The notes: generated from the sequence alone by a model not told the origin. 13,019 nt of DNA from Acidobacteriota bacterium (GCA_003222755.1 QHXA01000284.1:1-13019), one strand, 5' to 3'. Shown: positions 7,175 to 13,019, counted from the first letter of the stretch. Numbers and translations: made by a program.

Positions 7175-7877
7175 TTCTGGCGCACTGGATATTCGCATCG
7201 TTCTTATTGATGATCACGAACTCTTCTTGACAGGATTGTTCTACCTCATCCAAAACGAGCCGGGACTGACTGTCGTCGGGCAGGCGGTGAATCGAGCCCA
7301 AGCATTCGAGGTGGCGCGCATGAGGCCAGACATTATTGTGCTGGACCTCCTTCTCGGCAGTGACAACAGTCTCGAATTCCTTGCCGAATTGATTGAAGCC
7401 GCACAGGGGGCACGTGTTCTGGTTTTGACAGGAGTGCCCGATCGCGAGCTGCACCTTCGCGCCGTACGCCTGGGCGCGATGGGCGTTATGTTGAAACTGG
7501 AATCCTCAACCTGTTTGTTCAAGGCGATTCGAAAGGTCCATAGCGGCGAGGTCTGGCTCAACCGTTCCATGATCGCGGCGGCCATGGCGGAAGCCGTCAG
7601 GACCGGCGCCGCCATGAAGACAGACCCAGAGCAGGCCAAGATCGCAAGTCTGACTTCGCGCGAGCTGCAGATCATCACATTGCTGGGCGAAGGCCTGAAA
7701 AACAAACAGATCGGAGAGCGGTTATTCATCTCCGAGAAAACTGTCGGTCACCATCTCAGCTCCATCTTCGCCAAACTCGAACTCACCGACCGATTAGAGC
7801 TATTGATCTACGCGTACCAGCACAATCTTGCGAAGATTCCCACACCGCCTCGTTCAGGGCCTACGCGGGCGGCTTAA
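7152..7877 (+). CDS. LuxR/NarL-type response regulator
   Basis: 241 aa from ATG 7152, which has AGGA seven bases upstream and overlaps the kinase gene by 23 nt, so the two are co-translated. The receiver domain (about 14-130) has the acidic pair D20/D21, phospho-acceptor D65 in IIVLDLLLG, T93 and K115. A LuxR-type helix-turn-helix covers about 166-225 (LTSRELQIITLLGEG, NKQIGERLFISEKTVGHHL). Phosphorylation by the PAS kinase should switch DNA binding. The promoter targets are unknown; the divergent small transcription unit at 5523-5728 and the kinase operon itself are natural candidates by position only. The longer reading frame upstream of 7152 is merely the kinase gene in another frame. Confidence 0.95.
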   Translation: MLKTTTHDSGALDIRIVLIDDHELFLTGLFYLIQNEPGLTVVGQAVNRAQAFEVARMRPDIIVLDLLLGSDNSLEFLAELIEAAQGARVLVLTGVPDRELHLRAVRLGAMGVMLKLESSTCLFKAIRKVHSGEVWLNRSMIAAAMAEAVRTGAAMKTDPEQAKIASLTSRELQIITLLGEGLKNKQIGERLFISEKTVGHHLSSIFAKLELTDRLELLIYAYQHNLAKIPTPPRSGPTRAA

Positions 7878-7946
7878 GCTGAGTTCCCGCTCTCGGATGA
7901 GAAGTGAGAATTGGGAATTGAACCATTGGATTGATCGGCGGCCGCA

Positions 7947-8297
7947 TTGCGCGTGCTGCAAACGCCGCGCGAGATCTTCGGTTTGGCGGCCATCAGCCTG
8001 TGGGAAATCGGGAAAAGAGTACAGATCGGAAAATTAGAGCTCCCGAAAAACCTCGCCGCCTGGTTTGCTGACGCGCTCGCTCCAAATATCGAGGTGCTGC
8101 CTCTAACCGCCGACATCGTGAACGAGGCCATGAGTCTTCCCGAATTCCCAAACCATGATCCTGCAGATGAGTTGATTGTCGCTACAGCGCGTCTGCATAA
8201 ACTAACGCTGATAACAACCGACAGGAAGCTCAAGAAATACCGGCACGTGCGCATTCACTACTTCACACCCATCGACACACAAAGCACAGCAGAATAA
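7947..8297 (+). pseudogene. PIN-domain (VapC-type) toxin lacking its N-terminus
   Basis: The readable frame (TTG 7947 or GTG 7953 to 8297, up to 116 aa) matches the body of VapC-like PIN proteins: ISLWEIGKRVQIGKLEL, a DPADELIVATARL block and LITTDRKLKKY. The acidic residues E20, D71/D74 and D92 are present. Missing is the N-terminal LDTHxxLW strand, which carries the first metal-binding Asp. The same frame has a stop at 7932-7934 and only 69 bases separate it from the regulator gene, so there is no room for the missing part. No antitoxin precedes it. I infer a 5'-deleted, inactive toxin remnant. Expression of the truncated protein is possible, but ribonuclease activity is unlikely. Confidence 0.8.
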
Positions 8298-8387
8298 GAC
8301 CAATTCTCCTACCCGCAAATAGTCAACCTAAACGGTATACTGCTAGACGCATTCCATAGACCAGAACACAAGGGCAGAACTCTAGAC

Positions 8388-8465
8388 ATGTCACCAGAAG
8401 AGCGATTCGAACGCATTCGGAGGACGCATACTATGTCTTCGCGTTTGCAAGCTAGCTCAACGTGA
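8388..8465 (+). CDS. 25-codon ORF overlapping the nucleotidyltransferase start (leader or remnant)
   Basis: ATG 8388 to TGA 8463-8465, product MSPEERFERIRRTHTMSSRL plus five residues. Its TGA overlaps the next GTG as GTGA, the usual form of translational coupling. The start resembles short MTPEERxERI-type proteins common in bacteria, here cut off early, so it may be a decayed remnant. The Shine-Dalgarno is weak (AAGGGC is too far upstream), and a -10-like TATACT lies at 8336-8341. Low confidence that it is a functional protein. Confidence 0.35.
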   Translation: MSPEERFERIRRTHTMSSRLQASST

Positions 8466-9091
8466 AGAAACCGATTTCGGCACTCGATATCGATCTATTG
8501 GAGACGAATCCCGTGACTGGACGCCGAACGGGTTTAGCCGAACAAGCGCGGCGTGCATTGCGTGCGTTGAAAGCGGCGAAGATTCCTCACGCGGTGATTG
8601 GCGCCGCGGCACTCGCGGCAAGAGGTTTGCCGCGAATGACCAAGGATCTCGACGTTGTTGTCATGACCAGCGATGCCTTTGCTGCGTTAGATGCCCTGCG
8701 AAATGCCGGTTTCCGCTCTGTGACGCCGGTCCGACAATCCGAAGACCCGGAGCCAATGTATGTGCTCGTACATCAAGGCAGCGAAGTGGATCTGCTGGTC
8801 GCGGCCGGTGAGCCGGAATCGACCGTTGTCGCGGAAGCGACACCAGCACGCATCTTTGGTGTCAGTGCGCCGATCGCCACGCTCGAGCACTTGCTGCTCA
8901 TGTATCTCTATTCAAATGAACCGCGCCATCTAGGCGATTTTGCTCGAATTGTCACCGAGACAGATGCCGATCTCGATGCCGTCGTCCGGTTCCTGAAGTC
9001 CGTCCATCCGGAGATGCTACCGGTGTTTCGTCAACGCGTCCGAAATGCGAAGCAACCGCCTCCGCCTCCTCCCAGGCCCAAACCCCGCTAA
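8462..9091 (+). CDS. Nucleotidyltransferase-fold protein (AbiEii/MNT-like)
   Basis: 209 aa from GTG 8462. The nucleotidyltransferase signature is clear: IGAAALAARGLPRMTKDLDVVV (residues 46-67) gives the glycine-rich strand and the paired acids D62 and D64, and GSEVDLLVA gives the third acid D110. A helical C-terminal half follows (LEHLLLMYLYSNEPRHLGDF, 141-160), ending in a Pro-rich tail. This layout is seen in stand-alone nucleotidyltransferases of AbiEii/DUF-type families, some of which are toxins that modify tRNA or partner proteins. Substrate and role cannot be read here. It has no Shine-Dalgarno of its own and seems translated through the short ORF that overlaps its start. All three acids are present, so it may be active. 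Confidence 0.8.
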   Translation: MKKPISALDIDLLETNPVTGRRTGLAEQARRALRALKAAKIPHAVIGAAALAARGLPRMTKDLDVVVMTSDAFAALDALRNAGFRSVTPVRQSEDPEPMYVLVHQGSEVDLLVAAGEPESTVVAEATPARIFGVSAPIATLEHLLLMYLYSNEPRHLGDFARIVTETDADLDAVVRFLKSVHPEMLPVFRQRVRNAKQPPPPPPRPKPR

Positions 9092-9131
9092 AACATAGAC
9101 CGGCATGGTGTATTCTTTGCCTGAGGCTCTC

Positions 9132-9656
9132 ATGTTGCAAACGATCGATGACGTCGTCGAGCGGCTCGTGCGCGAGTACGATCCGGACCGGATCATTCTG
9201 TTCGGCTCGCGCGCGTTGGGAACTGCGACCGAAGACAGCGATATTGACCTGCTTGTCGTGAAGGAAACCGCGAGCCGGCCGCTGGATCGGCGCGTTCACG
9301 TCGAGCGACTGCTTCGTGATCGGTCGGTATCCCTCGATATCCATGTTTATACGCCTCGAGAAATATTGACGCTCTTCAGCATCGAATTCGCGCAAGAGCG
9401 GCGTGGTCCGCGTGTCGGGTTCTGTGAGTGTCACGATCAACTCCAGCTGTGCATTTCCGGCGGCGAAAAACTTCACGTACAGTTCTCCATCAATGATTTC
9501 GTACGGCTTGCCGTCATTAGCGGGAAAGGCTTCGAGGCGGAGGAGGTAAACCGGTCACTCGCTCTCATTTGGTTTCCTCATGGCATGTGGCTAATTAGCC
9601 GCGATCAGCAATCGCCGATGGGCGGCGATTGCCGATTCACCCCGTGGAAGCCCTAG
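9132..9656 (+). CDS. MNT-type minimal nucleotidyltransferase with aberrant C-terminus
   Basis: I prefer ATG 9132, which has GAGG five bases upstream, over ATG 9105, which has none. Residues 1-79 are a standard MNT domain: IILFGSRALGTATEDSDIDLLVV (21-43) with GS and the acids D37/D39, and third acid D69 in SLDIHVYTPREI. Such proteins are usually about 100-110 aa and end soon after this block. Here the frame runs about 95 codons further with sequence unlike the family (rich in Cys, Trp, Gly), ending at a stop only 1-2 bases from the peptidase stop on the other strand. I infer that a rearrangement near 9360-9400 removed the natural C-terminus. MNT proteins often pair with HEPN partners; no HEPN gene is present. 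Confidence 0.65.
   Translation: MLQTIDDVVERLVREYDPDRIILFGSRALGTATEDSDIDLLVVKETASRPLDRRVHVERLLRDRSVSLDIHVYTPREILTLFSIEFAQERRGPRVGFCECHDQLQLCISGGEKLHVQFSINDFVRLAVISGKGFEAEEVNRSLALIWFPHGMWLISRDQQSPMGGDCRFTPWKP
9380..9562 (-). pseudogene. Protein-like minus-strand fragment opposite the MNT tail
   Basis: Read on the minus strand from about 9562, an open frame gives VYLLRLEAFPANDG, then KPYEIIDGELYVKFFAAGN and LELIVTLTEPDTRTTPL. The alternating hydrophobic pattern is more protein-like than the plus frame over the same bases. PYEIIDGELYV recalls the N-terminus of Uma2-type proteins, but the match is short. No start with a ribosome site precedes it; an upstream in-frame ATG is separated by a TGA. 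Probably a fossil fragment that moved in when the MNT gene was broken. Low confidence. Confidence 0.3.
9608..9632. terminator. Perfect 10-bp hairpin at convergent gene ends
   Basis: GCAATCGCCG (9608-9617) and CGGCGATTGC (9623-9632) form a perfect stem with a 5-nt loop. It lies 20 bases past the stop of the minus-strand peptidase and inside the abnormal tail of the plus-strand MNT frame. No T-run follows on either strand, so it may be an mRNA 3' stabiliser or a factor-dependent terminator. A 12-bp palindrome GGCTAATTAGCC lies next to it at 9589-9600. Confidence 0.5.
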
Positions 9657-10589
9657 ACGAAATTTCCAGTGTCGACCCAGTCTTCACTGATCAGTGTCCA
9701 CCAATCCAACGCGAGACCTTTGGTGACGTACTTGTAGGAGAGCCAGGCGTAGCCGGCGCTTCCCCAGGACTTACCCCAGGAATTGCGAATCAGGAGCGCG
9801 CCCTTTTCATTCGGAGTGATTTGCAGATTGTCATCGTAACCTGCGGCGACAATCGCGTGACCTCCGTAGTACTTGCTCTTCGGGGCGGGATACGCGACAT
9901 GCGCATTTGCGGGTGCATCCATGAACTCCTGATAGACGGGAAAGCCGAACATGCTCGGTAAACCCGCAGCCAGATACGTCTTGATCTTATCGAGGAGAGC
10001 TTGCCCGCTCACATCGGGCGTATCCAACCTGAGGTATTTGATTGCTTTGAAATTCTCGGCGAACGCGTAGCAAAACGAAGTCGGTTCAGCATCGAACTTC
10101 GCGGCGTTGTAGGGCCAATACCGCTCTGGCGGCGCCCCAAAGAGAACCAAGGCCCCAATTGCGTTACGAATTTCCGCGCCGGTAAATTTCCGCGCCGGTA
10201 TCGCCGGTGACGCCCATCAAATTGCGAGTCGTTTTGTAAACGAAAAGCCGGGACGCATCCAAAAATTTTCCGCCTGCGCGCTTCTCATAGTATTCGACCA
10301 AGCCGATGGCGGCGTTCGCAGTGCATGAGCCGAGCTGTCCTTGATCTTCGATCGGCGAAAAGTAGGCTCGCAGATCCGCTGCCGGTGACAACGCCGGCAC
10401 CGCGGCGGCGGCTGCTCCACTCGAGCGTCCGGCCCTTGTTCCACCATTGCCATGTGGTCGCGCAACTGTCGCGAGCTTCGTCTTTTTCAGCAGAGGCGCG
10501 ACTTTCGGATGCGTTTCATCGTAGTCGGACACGCTTGGCACGTCCGGAATCCAACCCATTCCAGGCCTCATTAATTCTTGTTCATTCAT
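9653..10589 (-). pseudogene. Papain-like C1 family cysteine peptidase, frameshifted
   Basis: The start is ATG 10589 (AAGGAG 5 nt upstream), not the longer 10622 frame. The first part (to about 10185) has the MGWIPDVP..DYDE opening typical of bacterial C1 peptidases and the catalytic block DQGQLGSCTANA, with Q83 and C89. The second part carries GGHAIVAAGYDD (His) and LIRNSWGKSWGSAGYAW (Asn). All papain residues are thus present, but in two frames. The join is a 16-bp tandem duplication at 10168-10199. Deleting one copy restores GAEIRNAIGALVLFG and a continuous protein of about 306 aa. No signal peptide is visible, so its location and substrate are unknown. As read, the first frame stops just after the duplication and would give an inactive fragment. 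The mutation looks very recent, or is a sequencing/assembly error. Confidence 0.85.
10168..10199 (-). repeat. 16-bp tandem duplication that breaks the C1 peptidase
   Basis: On the plus strand AATTTCCGCGCCGGT occurs at 10169-10183 and again at 10185-10199 (period 16, the only different base being G/A at 10168/10184). Sixteen is not a multiple of three, so the second copy shifts the peptidase frame. Confidence 0.9.
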
Positions 10590-10594
10590 GTGTT

Positions 10595-10600
10595 CTCCTT
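10595..10600 (-). promoter_or_regulatory. Shine-Dalgarno AAGGAG of the C1 peptidase
   Basis: AAGGAG on the minus strand 5 nt before ATG 10589; it decides the start against the upstream in-frame ATG at 10622. Confidence 0.8.
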
Positions 10601-10670
10601 TGGTGAATTCAGGCGCGTGCATTGTACTGAAACGCGGGCCGCGAACCAGAAAAAATTGGCAGCGCTGTAG

Positions 10671-10699
10671 TTGACCAACATGGTCACGACCGTTACCTT
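10671..10699 (+). promoter_or_regulatory. Candidate operator and promoter of the Phd-type antitoxin gene
   Basis: A perfect inverted repeat TGACCA-ACA-TGGTCA lies at 10672-10686, just before the antitoxin start. Phd/YefM antitoxins usually repress their own promoter at such palindromes. TTGACC (10671-10676) overlaps it as a -35, and TACCTT (10694-10699) is a poor -10 at 17 nt. The implied start is at or next to ATG 10705. With no Shine-Dalgarno visible, a leaderless mRNA is possible. Confidence 0.4.
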
Positions 10700-10704
10700 A
10701 GACC

Positions 10705-11118
10705 ATGGCCAAAAAACAAGAGACCGTAAACATCGCGGCAGCCAAAGCGCGCTTGCCGGAGCTGGTCGAGCGAGCGTCGGCTGGAGAAGAGATCATCCTG
10801 GCGCGGAACGGTAAGCCGAAGGCCAAGCTCGTCCCGATCGCGCAAAAGAAGAGGTATGTTTTCGGAGCCGGTAAAGTCAAGTGGAAGGGAACGGAACGCG
10901 TTCTCGACAAACCGTTGCCCGAGGAGATTCTCAACGCTTTTTACCAAAGTTACGATCGACGCATCACTGATTACAGATGTTACGGAATCGCAACTGCCGA
11001 GGAACTGGAACGACGATCCTTCGCCGCGAGAGGTCAGGGCGATCGGCGATGCATGGGTGGTTCGAGGTTCGTCTGCCGTTCTTCGAGTCCCCAGTGTTCT
11101 GGTACCTCAGGAGCATAA
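10705..11118 (+). CDS. Phd/YefM-type antitoxin with a read-through C-terminus
   Basis: Residues 1-80 are a complete Phd-like antitoxin: the DNA-binding N-domain VNIAAAKARLPELVERASAG, then EEIILARNGKPKAKLVPI, then the short toxin-binding tail ending LPEEILNAFY. Antitoxins of this type normally stop about here (80-85 aa). Instead the frame runs another 57 codons to 11118 through DNA that encodes a RES-domain toxin in the +1 frame, giving a Cys/Ser/Arg-rich nonsense tail. I infer that a deletion removed the antitoxin stop and the front of the toxin gene. DNA binding and autorepression may survive. A partner toxin for it is not present in working form. Confidence 0.75.
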   Translation: MAKKQETVNIAAAKARLPELVERASAGEEIILARNGKPKAKLVPIAQKKRYVFGAGKVKWKGTERVLDKPLPEEILNAFYQSYDRRITDYRCYGIATAEELERRSFAARGQGDRRCMGGSRFVCRSSSPQCSGTSGA

Positions 11119-11251
11119 CTTCCTCCTCAATACTCGCCATGAAGATTTCCGAAAACTACGGATCGGCGGCCCGCGACCGTTCCGTTTCGATCCACGCTTG
11201 GCCGGGTGCGATGAAGTCGAACCGTGGTTTGATGTATATAGTTCCCTATGA
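10937..11251 (+). pseudogene. C-terminal half of a RES-domain (NAD+ phosphorylase) toxin
   Basis: In the frame starting near 10937 the product reads LFTKVTIDASLITDVTESQL, then REVRAIGDAWVVRGSSAVLR, VPSVLVPQEHNFLLNTRHED and GGPRPFRFDPRLAG. That is the typical second half of RES proteins (GDAWL..S..LRVPSxxxPxExNxLLNPxHxD, PFxFDxRL). The N-terminal half, with the NAD-contacting residues, is absent, and no start codon with a ribosome site serves this frame. RES toxins degrade NAD+ and are normally 150-200 aa; this is about 105. It is a remnant. Its TGA (11249-11251) overlaps the ATG of the next gene, which looks accidental. Confidence 0.8.
11237..11242 (+). promoter_or_regulatory. Possible -10 box just before senA
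   Basis: TATAGT (5 of 6 to consensus) ends 5 bases before ATG 11248, and no Shine-Dalgarno is visible. That would fit a leaderless transcript, but I see no convincing -35. Weak. Confidence 0.2.
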
Positions 11252-12516
11252 GCAGTCTCGCTGATCGATATTCCCGAGCCACTCTCGAAGCATGGACGAT
11301 GGATGCGCGTTCGCGAACCCTAGACCTGGTTCGCGACTTGTCTGATGAGGAGTTTCTCCGCGCGCCGGTGTTGCGGACCATCAACCCGTTTCTATGGGAG
11401 ATCGGGCACGTCGCGTACTTTCAGGAGTATTGGGTTCTCCGGCATGCGGCTGGAAAGCCTCCGATGCTCGCGGAAGCGGACTCGTGGTATGACTCTGCGA
11501 AAGTCGCCCACGATACCCGGTGGGGACTGCCACTTCCCTCGCGCGGCGGCACCATCGAATACATGGAAGCCGTGCGCGATCGCGTTTTGGATCGAATTGC
11601 CGGCTCAAATCTGAGCGAGCGGGATATTTACTTCATACTCCTATCGATTTTTCACGAGGACATGCATGACGAAGCGTTCACGATCACGCGGCAAACCCTC
11701 GGCTACAGAGCGCCGGTATTTTCTGCGGCGCCAAACGAACATCACGCTTACTGTGCTACGGGACCGCTAAGCGGAGATGTCACCATTCCCGGCGGCACGT
11801 ACATGATCGGATCGAGGCATGAAGATGGTTTCATCTTCGATAACGAGAAATGGGCACATGAGGTGAAACTGCTGACCTTCCAAATTGCACGAGCGCCGGT
11901 GACGCAATCTGAGTTTCTAGAGTTCGTTCAGGACGACGGCTACGCCCGGCGCGAGCTCTGGAGTGCCGAATCATGGGCGTGGCGGGAACGGGAGCAGATA
12001 AGGCATCCGGCTTATTGGAAGCAAGATCCGGAACAGGGCTGGATCCGCGGGCATTTCGATCAGTGGATTCCACTCGAGCCGCATCGGCCGGTTGCAAATA
12101 TTTCATGGTTCGAAGCAGACGCTTATTGCCGCTGGGCCGGCCGGCGTTTACCCAGTGAATTTGAATGGCAGGCCGCTGCGGCCGGAATTCCGGCCGCAGG
12201 ATCCGCCAATCTCGACTGGGCGGCCCGTGGCTGCTGCGATGTCGCGGGCCATGCGGATGGCGACTCGGGAATCGGATGCCGTCAGATGATCGGAAACGTG
12301 TGGGAGTGGACTGCGAGTGATTTCCTTCCCTACCCCGGCTTCTCGGAGGATCCATATAAGGAATACTCCAGCCCCTGGTTTGGCACCCACAAGACGCTAC
12401 GTGGCGGCGCTTGGTCCACGCGCTCTCGTTTGATTCGGGCGGCTTACCGAAACTTCTATACGCCGGACCGCCGCGATATCTGGGCGGGATTCCGGACGTG
12501 CGTGATCCCGTCGTGA
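11248..12516 (+). CDS. senA: Selenoneine synthase SenA (EgtB-like non-heme iron enzyme)
   Basis: 422 aa. A DinB-like N-domain (about 5-160) carries the iron ligands of the EgtB family: H54 in EIGHVAYFQE and H136/H140 in the HX3HXE motif of IFHEDMHDEAF (E142). The formylglycine-generating/sulfatase-modifying (FGE) domain follows (about 175-422): VTIPGGTYMIGS, LPSEFEWQAAA, NVWEWTASDF, LRGGAWSTR and WAGFR near the end. By sequence alone it is an EgtB-type hercynine oxygenase. I call SenA because the next gene, overlapping by 4 nt, reads as SenB. SenA joins hercynine to a selenosugar with O2 and then yields selenoneine. If the neighbour were ignored, EgtB (ergothioneine sulfoxide synthase) would be the alternative. 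No egtD is in the window, so hercynine must come from elsewhere. The ATG has no clear ribosome site. Confidence 0.85.
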   Translation: MSSLADRYSRATLEAWTMDARSRTLDLVRDLSDEEFLRAPVLRTINPFLWEIGHVAYFQEYWVLRHAAGKPPMLAEADSWYDSAKVAHDTRWGLPLPSRGGTIEYMEAVRDRVLDRIAGSNLSERDIYFILLSIFHEDMHDEAFTITRQTLGYRAPVFSAAPNEHHAYCATGPLSGDVTIPGGTYMIGSRHEDGFIFDNEKWAHEVKLLTFQIARAPVTQSEFLEFVQDDGYARRELWSAESWAWREREQIRHPAYWKQDPEQGWIRGHFDQWIPLEPHRPVANISWFEADAYCRWAGRRLPSEFEWQAAAAGIPAAGSANLDWAARGCCDVAGHADGDSGIGCRQMIGNVWEWTASDFLPYPGFSEDPYKEYSSPWFGTHKTLRGGAWSTRSRLIRAAYRNFYTPDRRDIWAGFRTCVIPS

Positions 12517-13019
12517 AGGCGGTCATTGTCACTCCTGCGGCACGTGACGCCACGTTGGGAAACAGCATCACCGCAGATCGCTGGGCAAAGATACTGCGCA
12601 TGCTGGGCCACAGCGTCTCTATAGCAACCGAGTGGACTCACGAAGATTGCGACGGTCTCATCGCATTGCATGCGCGGCGGAGTCATGCCAGCGCGAAAAA
12701 CTTTCGGCAAGCGCATCCTGACCGGCCGTTGATTGTCGCCTTGACCGGAACCGATCTCTATGGTGACCTCCCTGGTAATCCTGAAGCGCGGCAGTCACTC
12801 TCGATGGCCACGCGAGTTGTTGTCTTGCAAAGTACAGCACTCGAGACGCTTGACGAGAGCACGCGTGTCAAGACGTCTGTCATCTATCAATCCGCGGCGG
12901 CGCCAGCGCAGCGGCAACAACGCGCAGAAGATCGTTTCGACGTGTGCGTGTTGAGTCATCTGCGCGAGGTCAAAGATCCATTGCGAGCGGCTTTCGCATC
13001 GCGACTGCTGCCGGGGACG
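12513..13019 (+). CDS. senB: Selenosugar synthase SenB, N-terminal 169 codons (cut by right edge)
   Basis: GTG 12513 overlaps the senA stop as GTGA, so translation is coupled. The visible part is the N-terminal Rossmann half of a GT-B-like glycosyltransferase: GNSITADRWAKILRMLGHSV (17-36), DGLIALHARRSHASAKNFRQ, PLIVALTGTDLYGDLP and a VVVLQSTALETL strand. The ALHARRS, LTGTDLY and GNxxTAxRW motifs are those I associate with SenB. SenB forms the C-Se bond of a selenosugar from a UDP-sugar and selenophosphate, and supplies SenA. The C-terminal half, and any following SelD-like senC, lie past the window. No frameshift is seen in 169 codons. A generic glycosyltransferase is the fallback reading. 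Confidence 0.85.
   Translation, partial: MKAVIVTPAARDATLGNSITADRWAKILRMLGHSVSIATEWTHEDCDGLIALHARRSHASAKNFRQAHPDRPLIVALTGTDLYGDLPGNPEARQSLSMATRVVVLQSTALETLDESTRVKTSVIYQSAAAPAQRQQRAEDRFDVCVLSHLREVKDPLRAAFASRLLPGT

Noticed and set aside
7171..7230. ATGA overlap at the kinase stop as the regulator start
   Set aside because: That ATG is in the wrong frame and hits a stop after about 19 codons; the regulator frame starts at 7152.
8952..9476. 174-codon open frame on the minus strand opposite the two nucleotidyltransferase genes
   Set aside because: It mostly mirrors the plus-strand MNT and nucleotidyltransferase codons, which have clear family motifs. Only its upstream end near 9380-9562 looks protein-like and is listed separately as a fragment.
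9629..9961. 110-codon plus-strand open frame opposite the peptidase
   Set aside because: The minus strand carries the catalytic His and Asn blocks of a C1 peptidase here; the plus frame is its antisense.
10590..10622. Upstream ATG adding 11 residues to the C1 peptidase
   Set aside because: The strong AAGGAG lies inside this extension, directly before ATG 10589.
11831..12601. 256-codon minus-strand open frame inside senA
   Set aside because: Arg/Ser/Pro-rich antisense frame of a gene with intact iron-ligand and FGE motifs; no start signal.

Overview
The window looks like a chromosomal segment from a moderately GC-rich soil or environmental bacterium. Acidobacteriota (Solibacter/Bryobacter-like) is my best guess. 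This rests on style: a giant secreted IPT/PKD-type protein, a secreted Gly/Arg/Ala-rich protein of unknown function, scattered toxin-antitoxin debris, a papain-like C1 peptidase and many GTG/TTG starts. There is no rRNA or other marker gene, so the taxonomy is inference.

Layout. (1) 1-3635, minus: N-terminal 1211 codons of a very large secreted protein with a signal peptide, four diverged beta-rich modules, a ZU5-like domain, an IPT/TIG domain, four tandem PKD (K319L-like) domains and an unidentified beta-rich tail that runs off the left edge. (2) 3636-5728, mostly minus: a complete small transcription unit (promoter-like boxes, ideal Shine-Dalgarno, 42-codon peptide, intrinsic terminator); a secreted 279-aa protein with a Gly/Arg/Ala-rich insert, flanked by two related GGGCGGT..ACCGCCC palindromes; and a second intrinsic terminator behind another very small ORF. 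(3) 6023-7877, plus: an overlapping soluble PAS histidine kinase and a LuxR/NarL-type response regulator. (4) 7947-11251: a graveyard of toxin-antitoxin and nucleotidyltransferase genes. It holds a VapC-type PIN gene lacking its N-terminus, an intact-looking nucleotidyltransferase, an MNT-type nucleotidyltransferase with an abnormal C-terminus, a papain-like peptidase on the minus strand broken by a 16-bp tandem duplication, and a Phd-type antitoxin running out of frame into the C-terminal half of a RES (NAD+ phosphorylase) toxin. (5) 11248-13019, plus: an EgtB-like non-heme iron oxygenase and, overlapping it by 4 nt, a glycosyltransferase-like gene cut by the right edge. Together these match SenA and SenB, the selenoneine synthase and selenosugar synthase.

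Functionally the clearest story is the sen locus. SenB would make a selenosugar from a UDP-sugar and selenophosphate, and SenA would couple it to hercynine to give selenoneine; the SelD-like partner SenC would be expected outside the window. The least explained parts are the two short minus-strand transcription units around 3911-4235 and 5523-5728, whose peptides match no family I recognise.
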